This document shows positions 1-8,502 of a DNA stretch of 64,000 nt, piece by piece (within the stretch, counting starts at the first letter, position 1; every line of letters begins with the position of its first letter). The translations under genes were made by a program, and so were the position numbers. The notes below the pieces were generated by a model, which worked only from the letters and a program-made list of their open reading frames with translations, was not told the DNA's origin and ran no database searches. This DNA comes from Mesorhizobium loti (GTDB taxonomy: Bacteria; Pseudomonadota; Alphaproteobacteria; Rhizobiales; Rhizobiaceae): the NCBI GenBank assembly GCA_002356515.1, contig AP017605.1, positions 2,852,001 through 2,916,000 of the forward strand, written 5' to 3'.

Positions 1-936
1 TTCGATATTGCGGTCATTGTTCTTGTCGCGCTTGTCGTTCTGGTGCTTTTCAAAGGCATCAAGACAGTTCCGCAAGGCTACAACTATACCGTCGAACGCT
101 TTGGTCGTTACACAAGGACACTGAGCCCCGGCCTCAACATCATTACGCCGTTCGTCGACCGCATCGGCGCCAAGATGAACATGATGGAGCAGGTGCTCGA
201 CGTTCCGAGCCAGGAGATCATCACCCGCGACAACGCCATCGTCGGTGTCGATGGCATCGCCTTCTACCAGATCCTCAATGCGGCACAGGCGGCCTATCAG
301 GTTGCCGGCCTGCAGAACGCCATCCTCAACCTGACCATGACCAACATCCGTACCGTCATGGGTTCGATGGACCTCGATGAGCTGTTGTCCAACCGCGACG
401 CCATCAACGAGCGCCTGCTGCGCGTCGTCGACGAGGCGGCGCATCCGTGGGGCATCAAGATCACCCGCGTCGAGATCAAGGACATCAACCCGCCGGCCAA
501 CCTCATCGAATCGATGGGTCGCCAGATGACCGCCGAGCGCAACAAGCGTGCGCAGATCCTGGCCGCCGAAGGCCTCAAGCAGTCGCAGATCCTCGAGGCC
601 GAAGGCCGCAAGGAAGCCGCCTTCCGCGATGCAGAGGCCCGCGAGCGCTCGGCCGAGGCCGAAGCCCGCGCCACTCAAGTGGTGTCGGAGGCGATTTCCA
701 AGGGCGACGTGCAGGCGCTGAACTACTTCGTCGCCCAGAAATACACCGAAGCGTTGGGCAAGATCGGCACGGCCACCAACAGCAAGATCGTGCTGATGCC
801 TTTCGAGGCGTCATCTCTGATCGGCTCGCTCGGCGGCATCGGCGAAATCGCCAAGGAAGTCTTCCGCAGCGAAGGCACGACAGGTGCGCAACGCCAGGCC
901 GCCCGCCCGCCCGTCGTGCGTCCGAGCGAAAATTGA
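1..936 (+). CDS. SPFH/band 7 membrane protein (QmcA/stomatin-like), 5' end outside window
   Basis: The reading frame is open from base 1, so the gene starts upstream; 311 residues are visible. The first residues are a hydrophobic segment (membrane anchor), followed by the SPFH entry sequence [20 protein letters not shown], a band 7 domain to about residue 195, and an Ala/Glu/Arg-rich coiled coil (about 175-235) typical of stomatin-like oligomers. Family members form membrane-bound rings that scaffold proteases and organise lipid microdomains. The NfeD gene follows 81 bp downstream in the same direction, the classic stomatin/NfeD pairing. The first ATG/GTG inside the window is not the start, because the membrane anchor lies before it. 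Confidence 0.9.
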   Translation, partial: FDIAVIVLVALVVLVLFKGIKTVPQGYNYTVERFGRYTRTLSPGLNIITPFVDRIGAKMNMMEQVLDVPSQEIITRDNAIVGVDGIAFYQILNAAQAAYQVAGLQNAILNLTMTNIRTVMGSMDLDELLSNRDAINERLLRVVDEAAHPWGIKITRVEIKDINPPANLIESMGRQMTAERNKRAQILAAEGLKQSQILEAEGRKEAAFRDAEARERSAEAEARATQVVSEAISKGDVQALNYFVAQKYTEALGKIGTATNSKIVLMPFEASSLIGSLGGIGEIAKEVFRSEGTTGAQRQAARPPVVRPSEN

Positions 937-944
937 GATCATAG

Positions 945-993
945 GAGCATGATCCCGAAAAGTGGTAACCGGTTTTCGGAAAAGATCATGCTC
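945..993. repeat. Palindromic intergenic repeat (type I)
   Basis: Imperfect palindrome with 10-bp outer arms GAGCATGATC (945-954) and GATCATGCTC (984-993), and inner arms CCGAAAA / TTTTCGG around GTGGTAACCG. It lies between the SPFH and nfeD genes and would form a hairpin in the transcript. Elements of this sequence type are widespread between genes in rhizobial genomes. Two relatives with the core CCCAAAAGTG...CGGTTT and different outer arms occur at 21033 and 35394. Confidence 0.8.
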
Positions 994-1017
994 AACAAGA
1001 AGTAGGAGCATACCCCC

Positions 1018-1482
1018 ATGTTGGACCGCATTGTTTCTGAACTTGGTCCTTGGAACTGGATGGTCCTGGGCTTCGTCCTGCTAGTTGTAGAGGTCATCGC
1101 GCCCGGCTTCTTCATGCTGTGGATCGGCATCGCCGCGCTCATCATCGGCGCGGTGTCGCTGCTGATCTGGGACGCGGCGATCTGGACCTGGCAGGTTCAG
1201 GTCCTCGCCTTCCTGGTGCTGTCGCTGGTCTCGGCCTTTGTCGGCAAGAAACTGATGGGCGGACACGACCAGCCAACCGACCAGCCGCTGCTCAACCGCC
1301 GCGGCGCCCAGATGGTCGGCAAGATGGCGACGCTTGCAGAGCCGATCAAGGACGGCCGCGGCCGTATCAAGCTCGGCGACACGCTGTGGCGCGTCTCCGG
1401 CCCCGACCTGCCCGCCGGCACGCAGGTGCGCGTGACGAGTGCCGCGGATACGGACCTGGAACTGAGGGTGGAGCGAGTTTGA
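1018..1482 (+). CDS. NfeD family membrane protein
   Basis: A 154-residue protein with hydrophobic segments at about 10-35, 36-52 and 55-75 and a C-terminal OB-fold-like domain (about 95-154) with the motif GRIKLGDTLWRVSGPDLPAG. This is the short, protease-less NfeD class, which partners SPFH proteins in the membrane; the C-terminal beta barrel is thought to mediate interaction. The start ATG is preceded by AGGAG in AGTAGGAGCATACCCCC. It follows the SPFH gene, so the two probably form a transcription unit interrupted only by a palindromic repeat. Confidence 0.88.
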   Translation: MLDRIVSELGPWNWMVLGFVLLVVEVIAPGFFMLWIGIAALIIGAVSLLIWDAAIWTWQVQVLAFLVLSLVSAFVGKKLMGGHDQPTDQPLLNRRGAQMVGKMATLAEPIKDGRGRIKLGDTLWRVSGPDLPAGTQVRVTSAADTDLELRVERV

Positions 1483-1508
1483 ATTTTCACAGCATACCCA
1501 CCTAGGTA

Positions 1509-1740
1509 GGTATGTCGAGATTCAGGTCAGGCCGAGTCGAAAACGGTGGCTTCCGAGAACCGGCCTACGCCGGCCGTAGCCTTCATAGAGCGGAGACACT
1601 TGCGTGGGCTTCGGCCGGCGAAGGCTGGAGCGGAGCGTACTTTTTGTACGTGAGCTCAGTTCTATTGCCACGCAATAGAACGGGGAAGCGCAGGTATCAG
1701 CCGTTTGCAGACCGGCCTCACCTGAATATCGGCATGCCTA
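1509..1740. repeat. Long inverted-repeat element, copy A (with two inserts)
   Basis: Outer arms GGTATGTCGAGATTCAGGTC (from 1509) and, inverted, GGCATGCCGATATTCAGGTG (ending near 1737) pair with few mismatches. A central hairpin CGTAC-TTTTT-GTACG lies near 1638-1652. A second copy is at 4764-4906. Copy A is longer because of an extra segment of about 65 bp after GAGAACCGG and another of about 25 bp after GTACGTGAG. Its right edge supplies the TAG stop codon of the adjacent kdsD gene. There is no coding sequence in it. Confidence 0.8.
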
Positions 1741-2739
1741 AGCAGCGCCGATGCGCAGCAGGTCATGGAAGTGCACCACGCCGAGCGGCACGTTGTTCTT
1801 GGTCACCACCAGCGCGCCGATATTGTGCTCGTTGAGCAGCGCGATCGCCGTGCCGGCAAGCGTCTGCGGATCGACCGTCTTGGGCGTACGGGTCATCACC
1901 TCGTCGACGATGACGTCGGCCAGGTGGCGGTGCAGGTTGCGCGCGACATCGCCGTCGGTGATGATCCCGGCCAATTCGCCATTGGTGTCGACGATGAGGA
2001 CGCAGCCGACCTTCTTCTGCGACAGCGTCATCACCGCTTCCGGCATCTTGGTGCCGAGAAGCGCCAGCGGAATCTGGTCGCCGACCCGCATGATCTCGGA
2101 GACCAGCGTCAAGTTGGCGCCGAGCTGGCCGCCGGGATGGAAGGTGCGGAAATGGTCTGGCGTGAAGCCGCGCGCCTCGAGCAGCGCGATCGCCAGCGCA
2201 TCGCCGATGACCAGTTGCAGTAATGTCGATGTCGTCGGCGCCAGGCCGTGCGGGCAGGCCTCCGGGGTGCGCGGCAAAAGCAGCACGACGTCGGCCGCAC
2301 GCGCCAGCGCCGACGTCTCCCCGGCGGTTATGGCGATAAGCGGAATGGAGAAGCGCCTGGAATAGGCAATGATGCCCTTGAGCTCGAGGCTTTCGCCCGA
2401 CCACGACATGGCGATGATGGCATCGTCCTTGGCGATCATGCCGAGATCGCCATGGTTGGCCTCGACGGGATGGACGAAGAAGGCCGGCGTGCCTGTGGAG
2501 GCCAGCGTCGCTGCGATCTTCGAGCCGATATGGCCGCTTTTGCCGACGCCGGTGACGATCAGCCGGCCTTCGATCTTCGAGATCATGTCGACGGCCTGCG
2601 CGAAAGGCGCGGCCAGTCCGTTCTCGAGCGCTTCGGCCAGGGCGGCGATCCCGGCCTGCTCGGTTGCCACCGTTCTCAGTGCCGAATCAATCGACGCTTG
2701 CCTGTCCAGGGGCTTCTTATCCAAGGATTTCGCATGCAT
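1738..2739 (-). CDS. kdsD: D-arabinose-5-phosphate isomerase (KpsF/GutQ family)
   Basis: 333 residues: an N-terminal SIS (sugar isomerase) domain, about 40-175, with the phosphosugar-binding region TGVGKSGHIGSKIAATLAST, followed by two CBS domains (about 205-265 and 275-333). This is the length and layout of KdsD, which converts ribulose 5-phosphate to arabinose 5-phosphate for Kdo in the LPS core. The start is ATG at 2737-2739. It converges on nfeD and is divergent from the outer-membrane barrel gene. The TAG stop codon coincides with the edge of the repeat element. The function is assigned from family architecture. Confidence 0.92.
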   Translation of the reverse strand: MHAKSLDKKPLDRQASIDSALRTVATEQAGIAALAEALENGLAAPFAQAVDMISKIEGRLIVTGVGKSGHIGSKIAATLASTGTPAFFVHPVEANHGDLGMIAKDDAIIAMSWSGESLELKGIIAYSRRFSIPLIAITAGETSALARAADVVLLLPRTPEACPHGLAPTTSTLLQLVIGDALAIALLEARGFTPDHFRTFHPGGQLGANLTLVSEIMRVGDQIPLALLGTKMPEAVMTLSQKKVGCVLIVDTNGELAGIITDGDVARNLHRHLADVIVDEVMTRTPKTVDPQTLAGTAIALLNEHNIGALVVTKNNVPLGVVHFHDLLRIGAA

Positions 2740-2947
2740 GGGTGATGCGATTAGCGCGTTGCCGCCCGCCTGTCCAACAGAAATGGCTTCGGTGCCCTGA
2801 GGACAGAGAGCTCGGACGCGCCGCTCGATGCCGCAGACAGCGGCACTTTAACCGGACGAACGATCGCTGCCTCAACCCTCCGTTAACCATCCCCATTTAC
2901 GGTTCGGTAAGTATGGCGCGCACAGCGCCGCGCAAGCAGTGGTGGCG

Positions 2948-4747
2948 ATGTCCGGGGCCCAGCCAGAAAAATCAAGAGGACGACGGGGCAAGGCGGTATG
3001 CGCCCTGCTGCTCGCGACCAGCATGCTTGCCTTGCTGCGCCCGGGGCAGCTTCATGCCCAGGAAACCGAGCTGCGCGGCGAGGTTTCCGAATCGGCGATC
3101 CTCTCCGACCAGCAGCGCAAGGCAAGGCAGCTCGCCCTTGCCGCCCAGGGCCAGCAGCCACCGGCCAATGCCGCGCAGGACGATACGCCGCCGCGCACCT
3201 ATTTGCCGGCCAGCGCCGGCGCCGTCCCCGACGAGACGGGCACGGATGCCGCCACCGGCAGCATTTTCGATCCGCCGCAGGCGACCGACGACGCGTCCAC
3301 CGACACTCCGACGCCGCCCAAGCCTCGCCGCCGTCCAACGAGCGCCGGGCAGAACGCGACGGATCAGGACAAGACCAAGGCGGACGCCAAGGCGGCCGGC
3401 AAGTCGAAAAAGAAGAAAAAATCGACGGCTGCAACCACCGACACCACCGCTTCAACGACTGCCTCCACGACGGACGCTGCCGGTACGACCGACACGGATG
3501 AGGAGACGGCCAACCGCCGTGCCCTCACCGTCGATAGCGCCGACAGGCAGAAACTCGACCCCGGTGCCGAGCGCACCGCCGCCATCGAAGGCCAGAACAA
3601 GAAAGCCGAGGACGATCCGTTCGCCGCCACCGGCGTCAAATGGGGCTCCTTCGTCATCCGGCCGTCGATCGAACAAGGGCTGACCGCCACGACGAACGGC
3701 GATTCCAGCAGTGCCGGCACGTCGGCGCTGCTGTCGGAGACGGCATTGCGCTTTACCGCCGTTTCCGACTGGCGCGAAAACTCCGCCACCATCGACGGCT
3801 ACGGCCTGTTCCGTGAGACCGTGTCGGGCTACCGTGTTCACGATGCGCAAGGCCGGATCGAGGGCCAGCTCAATGTCGACCTCGACAACGAACTGCGCGC
3901 CATCGCCAAGCTCGGCTATGAAGCGGTACCTGAAACGGCGTCCTCCCCCAACGCCATTGCCGGCGTCAGCACGCAGCCGCTGCGGCAGACGATCGACGGC
4001 AGCCTTAGCGTCGAAAAGCACATCGGCAAGATGCAGTACACGCTGACCGGCGCGGTCTCGCACGACTTCTATGGCGACGCCGAGCTTTCGGACGGCACCA
4101 CGCTGTCGCAGAAGGATCAGGACAACACACTTTACACAGCGACATTGCGCACCGGTTACGAAATCTCGCCGGCCCTCACCCCGTTCACCGAAATCGAGGT
4201 CGGCCGCCGGGCCTATGATCAGCGCATCGACAATGAAGGCTTCGAGCGCTCCTCGACGCGGCTCGGCGCCCGCGCCGGCCTGCAACTCGACATGGGTGAG
4301 AAGCTGTCGGGTGAATTCTCGGCCGGCTGGCTGCGGGAAGCGATCGATGACAAAAGCCTGGAGGCGATTTCCGGCGCCACCGTCAACGCCGACCTCAAAT
4401 GGTCACCGGAGCGCGGCACCACGATCGGCCTGACCGGCAAGACCACTGTCGAGACCACGACCACATCAGGCGAAAGCGGCGATATCCTCTATTCCGGCCG
4501 CCTGACCGGTGAACGCCAGATCCGCGCCAATCTTACCGCGAATGCGGCTTTGGGCCTCGACTGGCGCCACTATGTCGGCATCGACGGCCATGACAGGATC
4601 TTGAGCGCCGAAACCGGGCTGACCTGGTGGCTGAACCGCTATGCCGGCCTCACCACCCGGTTGAGAACCGAAAAGCTGACCAGCAACCTGCCCGGCCGCG
4701 ACTACACCGCCAACAGCATCTACCTCGGCCTGAAAGTGCAGCGTTGA
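2948..4747 (+). CDS. Outer-membrane beta-barrel protein with disordered N-terminal region
   Basis: About 599 residues from the ATG; a GTG three codons earlier is possible. A basic stretch and hydrophobic core end in a signal-peptide-like LRPGQLHAQ, so export is likely. Residues about 50-200 are low complexity, rich in Ala, Thr, Pro, Asp and Lys, with a run KSKKKKKS. The C-terminal two thirds (about 235-599) show alternating beta-strand patterns ending in YTANSIYLGLKVQR, typical of the BBP2-type porin-like barrels of rhizobia. No specific substrate can be named. It is divergent from kdsD, but a link to LPS is only suggestive. Confidence 0.8.
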   Translation: MSGAQPEKSRGRRGKAVCALLLATSMLALLRPGQLHAQETELRGEVSESAILSDQQRKARQLALAAQGQQPPANAAQDDTPPRTYLPASAGAVPDETGTDAATGSIFDPPQATDDASTDTPTPPKPRRRPTSAGQNATDQDKTKADAKAAGKSKKKKKSTAATTDTTASTTASTTDAAGTTDTDEETANRRALTVDSADRQKLDPGAERTAAIEGQNKKAEDDPFAATGVKWGSFVIRPSIEQGLTATTNGDSSSAGTSALLSETALRFTAVSDWRENSATIDGYGLFRETVSGYRVHDAQGRIEGQLNVDLDNELRAIAKLGYEAVPETASSPNAIAGVSTQPLRQTIDGSLSVEKHIGKMQYTLTGAVSHDFYGDAELSDGTTLSQKDQDNTLYTATLRTGYEISPALTPFTEIEVGRRAYDQRIDNEGFERSSTRLGARAGLQLDMGEKLSGEFSAGWLREAIDDKSLEAISGATVNADLKWSPERGTTIGLTGKTTVETTTTSGESGDILYSGRLTGERQIRANLTANAALGLDWRHYVGIDGHDRILSAETGLTWWLNRYAGLTTRLRTEKLTSNLPGRDYTANSIYLGLKVQR

Positions 4748-4763
4748 GCTCACACGCGCCAAG

Positions 4764-4906
4764 GGTATGTCGAGATTCAGGTCAGGCCGAGTCGAGAATG
4801 GCTGACACCGAGAACCGGAGCGGAGCGTACTTAAGGTACGTGAGCACCGGAAGCGCAGGTATCGGCCATTCGCAGGCCGGCATCACCTGAATATCGGCGT
4901 ACCCTA
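4764..4906. repeat. Long inverted-repeat element, copy B
   Basis: 143 bp sharing with copy A (1509-1740) the left arm GGTATGTCGAGATTCAGGTC, the middle AGCGGAGCGTACTT, and the right arm CACCTGAATATCGGC. The centre forms CGTAC-TTAAG-GTACG. The outer arms pair to form a long imperfect hairpin that could act as a transcription barrier between the convergent barrel and galU genes. Its right edge provides the TAG stop of galU, just as copy A does for kdsD. Confidence 0.82.
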
Positions 4907-5809
4907 AAACGCCGCCCCGCGGCGCTCTGATGGCTTCATCTCGTCGAGAAGCGTGCGGATCACCCCGGCCATGTTCTCGTTCATGTCGCTGCGCCACAGC
5001 GCGAAGGCGACATTGGCCTCGACGAAACCTTCGGGCGAACCGCAGTCGAAGGTGCGGCCCTGATAGTGGTAGCCGTAGAAGGCCTGCTGCTTTTCCAGCT
5101 TCAGCATCGCGTCGGTGAGCTGGATCTCATTGCCGGCGCCCTTTTCCTGGCCTTCGAGGATCTTGAAGATCTCGGGCTGCAGGATGTAGCGGCCGTTGAT
5201 GTAGAGGTTGGAGGGCGCCGTGCCGGTTTTCGGTTTCTCCACCATCTCGGTGATGCGGAAGCCGTGATGCGTATCCTCGCCGCGGCCGACAATGCCGTAT
5301 TTGTGGGTCTCCGCCGGGTCGCATTCCTGCACGGCAATGATGTTGTTGCCAGTTTCCTCGTAGAGCTCGACCATCGACTTCATGCAGCTCTTTTCCGACT
5401 GCATGATCATATCGGGCAGCAGCAGCGCGAACGGCTCGTCGCCGACCAGTTCGCGCGCGCACCAGACGGCATGGCCAAGCCCCATCGGCACCTGCTGGCG
5501 GGTGAAGCTGGTCTGCCCCGGCGCCGGCTGCAGCCGCTGCAGGCGGGCAAGCTGCTCGTCCTTGCCGCGCTGGGCAAGCGTGTCATAGAGCTCGAACTGG
5601 ATATCGAAATGGTCCTCGATGACCGCCTTATTGCGGCCGGTCACGAAGATGAAATGCTCGATGCCGGCTTCGCGCGCCTCATCGACAACATACTGGATGA
5701 CCGGCCGGTCGACGACGGTCAGCATTTCCTTGGGAACAGCCTTGGTGGCCGGGAGGAACCGCGTGCCGAGACCGGCGACCGGGAAAACTGCTTTGCGAAC
5801 TCTCTTCAT
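4904..5809 (-). CDS. galU: UTP-glucose-1-phosphate uridylyltransferase
   Basis: 301 residues with the nucleotidyltransferase signature [20 protein letters not shown] at the N-terminus, the [10 protein letters not shown] segment, and FALLLPD near the metal site; length matches bacterial GalU. The enzyme makes UDP-glucose from glucose 1-phosphate and UTP in the cytoplasm, feeding LPS, exopolysaccharide and cyclic glucan synthesis. ATG start at 5807-5809. The gene stands alone, converging on the barrel gene and divergent from the lytic transglycosylase. The reading frame ends exactly at a repeat element, so the last residues (GAAF) may reflect insertion of that element. Confidence 0.95.
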   Translation of the reverse strand: MKRVRKAVFPVAGLGTRFLPATKAVPKEMLTVVDRPVIQYVVDEAREAGIEHFIFVTGRNKAVIEDHFDIQFELYDTLAQRGKDEQLARLQRLQPAPGQTSFTRQQVPMGLGHAVWCARELVGDEPFALLLPDMIMQSEKSCMKSMVELYEETGNNIIAVQECDPAETHKYGIVGRGEDTHHGFRITEMVEKPKTGTAPSNLYINGRYILQPEIFKILEGQEKGAGNEIQLTDAMLKLEKQQAFYGYHYQGRTFDCGSPEGFVEANVAFALWRSDMNENMAGVIRTLLDEMKPSERRGAAF

Positions 5810-6021
5810 GCTTTCAATTATCCGTTTGCTGGCCGGCTCCGCAATCCCTGTCTCGCGACATTTTCACGCCGGAATTGAAGATTACTGGGGCGGGCGAGGG
5901 AAACTTCCACCGGTTAAAGCATCGAGGGTGTCTTTTCGTTCCAGGCGGCACCTATGGTAAACTAATTCCTAACCCGGTTCGGCGATGAATGGTCTTTCCT
6001 GAGACAGAGAAGGAGGAAAAC

Positions 6022-7245
6022 ATGTCCGTTCGCAATGCCGCAAAACGTTTCACCAGCGTCATGACGGCCGCCAGCCTCTCGCTCGCTCTGCTGATGCCCG
6101 CCGGACCAGCCTTCGCCGACGCCGGTTTCCGGCAATGGGTCGCCGGCTTCCGCGCCACCGCCGTCGCGGGCGGCGTTTCCGGCGCTGTCTACGACCAGGC
6201 TTTCAGGGACATCAAGGAGCCCGATCCGGTGGTGCTGGAAAAGGCCCGCACGCAGCCCGAATTCACCGCACCCGCCTGGGATTATTTCGACAACCGCGTG
6301 CATGACCAGTCGGTCGCGGTCGGGCAACAGATGGCGAAAAAGTGGAAGCCATGGCTGGACAAGATCGAGTCGAGGTTCGGTGTCGACCGCTACATTCTGC
6401 TCGCCATCTGGTCGATGGAATCGAACTATGGCGAAATCCTCAAGCGCGACGACATCATGCGCAACGTCATTCGTTCGCTGGCGACTTTGGGCTATGGCGA
6501 CCCGAAGCGGTCCAAATATGCCCGAACCCAGTTGGTCGCGGCCCTGAAGATCCTGCAGACCGGCGACATCGATGAAAGCCACCTGATGGGCTCCTGGGCC
6601 GGCGCCATGGGCCAGACCCAGTTCATTCCCACCAGCTACCAGCATTATGCCGTCGACATGGACGGCAATGGCAAGCGCGACATCTGGAATTCCATCCCCG
6701 ATGCGCTGGCGACGTCAGCCAATCTTTTGAAGAAGAATGGCTGGCAGGCCGGCAAGACCTGGGGTTACGAGGTCACGCTGCCGGCCGGCAAACTGCCCGC
6801 CGGATCGAAGACGCTGGCACAATGGCAGGCGCTCGGCGTCGTCAGGGCCAGCGGCAAGCCGTTCAAGACCCTCACCGACAAGGCGACGCTGAAAGTGCCG
6901 GACGGCCGCGGCGGGCCGGCCTTCCTGATGATCCGGAATTTTTCGGTCATCAAGGCCTACAACAACGCCGACAAATATGCCCTGGCCGTGGGCCTTCTCG
7001 CCGACGAGATCGCCGGCGGCAGCGGCCTTGTCCAGGATTGGCAGCGGCCTTTCACCAAACTCTCCTTCGAGGAAAGGCAGGAACTGCAGAAGCGGCTTTC
7101 GCAGCACGGGCTTTATGACGGCAAGTTTGACGGCAAGATCGGTGACGGCACGAAGACCGCCATCATGACCTATCAGGCGAAGGTCGGCTTGACCCAGGAC
7201 GGCTATCCGAGCATGGAAGTGCTCAAATGGCTCAGGCAAAAATAG
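6022..7245 (+). CDS. Lytic murein transglycosylase (MltB family, SLT_2) with peptidoglycan-binding domain
   Basis: 407 residues from the ATG at 6022, chosen because AGGAGG lies 5 bases before it; an upstream in-frame ATG at 5989 lacks this. A signal peptide ends at AGPAFADA. The SLT_2 domain (about 35-330) carries the catalytic glutamate in WSMESNYGE (Glu133) and GAMGQTQFIPTSY. A C-terminal peptidoglycan-binding domain spans about 345-405. It cleaves murein glycan strands to anhydromuropeptides in the periplasm. There is no lipobox, so it is probably soluble. It is divergent from galU, and a DUF459 gene follows 27 bp downstream, possibly in one operon. Confidence 0.92.
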   Translation: MSVRNAAKRFTSVMTAASLSLALLMPAGPAFADAGFRQWVAGFRATAVAGGVSGAVYDQAFRDIKEPDPVVLEKARTQPEFTAPAWDYFDNRVHDQSVAVGQQMAKKWKPWLDKIESRFGVDRYILLAIWSMESNYGEILKRDDIMRNVIRSLATLGYGDPKRSKYARTQLVAALKILQTGDIDESHLMGSWAGAMGQTQFIPTSYQHYAVDMDGNGKRDIWNSIPDALATSANLLKKNGWQAGKTWGYEVTLPAGKLPAGSKTLAQWQALGVVRASGKPFKTLTDKATLKVPDGRGGPAFLMIRNFSVIKAYNNADKYALAVGLLADEIAGGSGLVQDWQRPFTKLSFEERQELQKRLSQHGLYDGKFDGKIGDGTKTAIMTYQAKVGLTQDGYPSMEVLKWLRQK

Positions 7246-7272
7246 AGCCTGTTATGGACTAGGGAGGACTGT

Positions 7273-8502
7273 TTGGTCTGGGCTAGGCGCATTGGGACGT
7301 TCGTTCGTCGCATGCCGGTGCTTGTCCTGGCCATCGCCGTGCTCGCTATTGCCGTGGCGGGCACCTTCCATGTGCCGGCCATGGCGCAGGAGCAGCCGCA
7401 GCAAAATCGTGGCTGGTCGTTGCGCGATCTTCTATTCCCGCGCCGCAGCGAACGCGTCGAGCCGCCGCTCGACATTCAGAAGGCAAAGCCGAAGCCTCGC
7501 AAACCCCGAGTGCCACGTGCGCCGGTCGAACCACAAGTGCCGATAGTCGAGAAGGCGCCGGACGCCCGCACTGTCCTGGTGGTCGGCGACTTCATGGCGT
7601 CCGGTCTCGCTGAAGGCCTGGACACCGCCTTTGCCGACAACCCAGCCGTCAGAATCGTCGTGCGCAGCAATGGCTCGTCCGGCTTTGTGCGTGACGATTT
7701 CTACAACTGGCCAGAACAGATCAAAACGCTGATCGAGACCGAGAAACCGGCCGCGGTCGTCGTCATGCTGGGCTCCAACGATCGCCAGCAGATGAAAGTG
7801 GGGGATGTGCGCGAGCAGCCCCGGTCGGAGAACTGGACCAAGGAATATGAGCGCCGCACCGACGAACTCGGCAAGGCCATCGCCGACGCCAAGGTGCCGT
7901 TCCTGTGGGTCGGCATGCCGGCCTTCCGGGTGCCGAAGATGACGTCCGACATGCTGGCCTTCAACGACATCTACCACAAGGCCGCCGAAAGCCATGGCGG
8001 CGAATTCGTCGATGTCTGGGACGGCTTCGTCGACGAGAACGGCGCCTTCATCACCACCGGCCCCGACATGAACGGCCAACCGGTGCGGCTGCGCGCCGAT
8101 GACGGCATCAACGTCTCCAAGGCCGGCAAGCGCAAGCTTGCCTTCTACACCGAAAAGCCACTGGCCAAGATCCTTGGCCTGGCCGCGCCCGGCAGCGTGG
8201 CCCCGGCCACCGCACCCGCCGGTGCCCCCGTCGAGGCGCCTGCGCCGGCCGCCGCACCCATTGTCATCGACCGTACCGCGCCCATGCTGCTCAGCGACCC
8301 GGCGCTCGACGGCGGCACCGAACTGCTCGGCGCCGCCCCGCCGGCAAAAGCCAATCCGGCTCTCCCTGGGGAAAAACTGGTGATCGAAGGCAAGGCGCCG
8401 GAGGCTTCACCTGGACGCGCCGACGATTTCTCCTGGCCACCGAAGGCCGAGCCGCCGGCGACAGCCGCGGCCGCCGACACGACGACGGCGATCACCCCTT
8501 AA
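7273..8502 (+). CDS. DUF459 SGNH-like protein, probably secreted; key catalytic residues replaced
   Basis: 409 residues starting at TTG, backed by AGGGAGGA 4 bases upstream. An N-terminal hydrophobic segment (about 15-36) gives a signal sequence or anchor; a Pro/Arg-rich linker follows. The SGNH-fold domain spans about 95-300 with VLVVGDFMASGL, RSNGSSGF, VVVMLGSNDRQQM and DGINVSKAGKRKLA. In active SGNH hydrolases the first block reads GDS and the last has Asp-x-x-His; here the nucleophile Ser is Phe and the His is Asn. Asn in GSND is kept. The tail (about 300-409) is Pro/Ala-rich. It follows the transglycosylase and may share its transcript; a cell-envelope role is inferred. Confidence 0.82.
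   Translation: MVWARRIGTFVRRMPVLVLAIAVLAIAVAGTFHVPAMAQEQPQQNRGWSLRDLLFPRRSERVEPPLDIQKAKPKPRKPRVPRAPVEPQVPIVEKAPDARTVLVVGDFMASGLAEGLDTAFADNPAVRIVVRSNGSSGFVRDDFYNWPEQIKTLIETEKPAAVVVMLGSNDRQQMKVGDVREQPRSENWTKEYERRTDELGKAIADAKVPFLWVGMPAFRVPKMTSDMLAFNDIYHKAAESHGGEFVDVWDGFVDENGAFITTGPDMNGQPVRLRADDGINVSKAGKRKLAFYTEKPLAKILGLAAPGSVAPATAPAGAPVEAPAPAAAPIVIDRTAPMLLSDPALDGGTELLGAAPPAKANPALPGEKLVIEGKAPEASPGRADDFSWPPKAEPPATAAAADTTTAITP

Noticed and set aside
3405-3420. Poly-Lys coding run as a slippage or nuclear-localisation-like signal
   Set aside because: The A-rich run encodes a mixed AAG/AAA lysine patch inside a disordered periplasmic linker; nothing suggests frameshifting, since the frame continues intact.
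2664-3683. Long open frame of 339 codons overlapping the 5' part of the outer-membrane barrel gene
   Set aside because: Its product is almost entirely Pro, Arg and Ser from a shifted reading of GC-rich codons; the barrel frame has a signal peptide and family-like strands.
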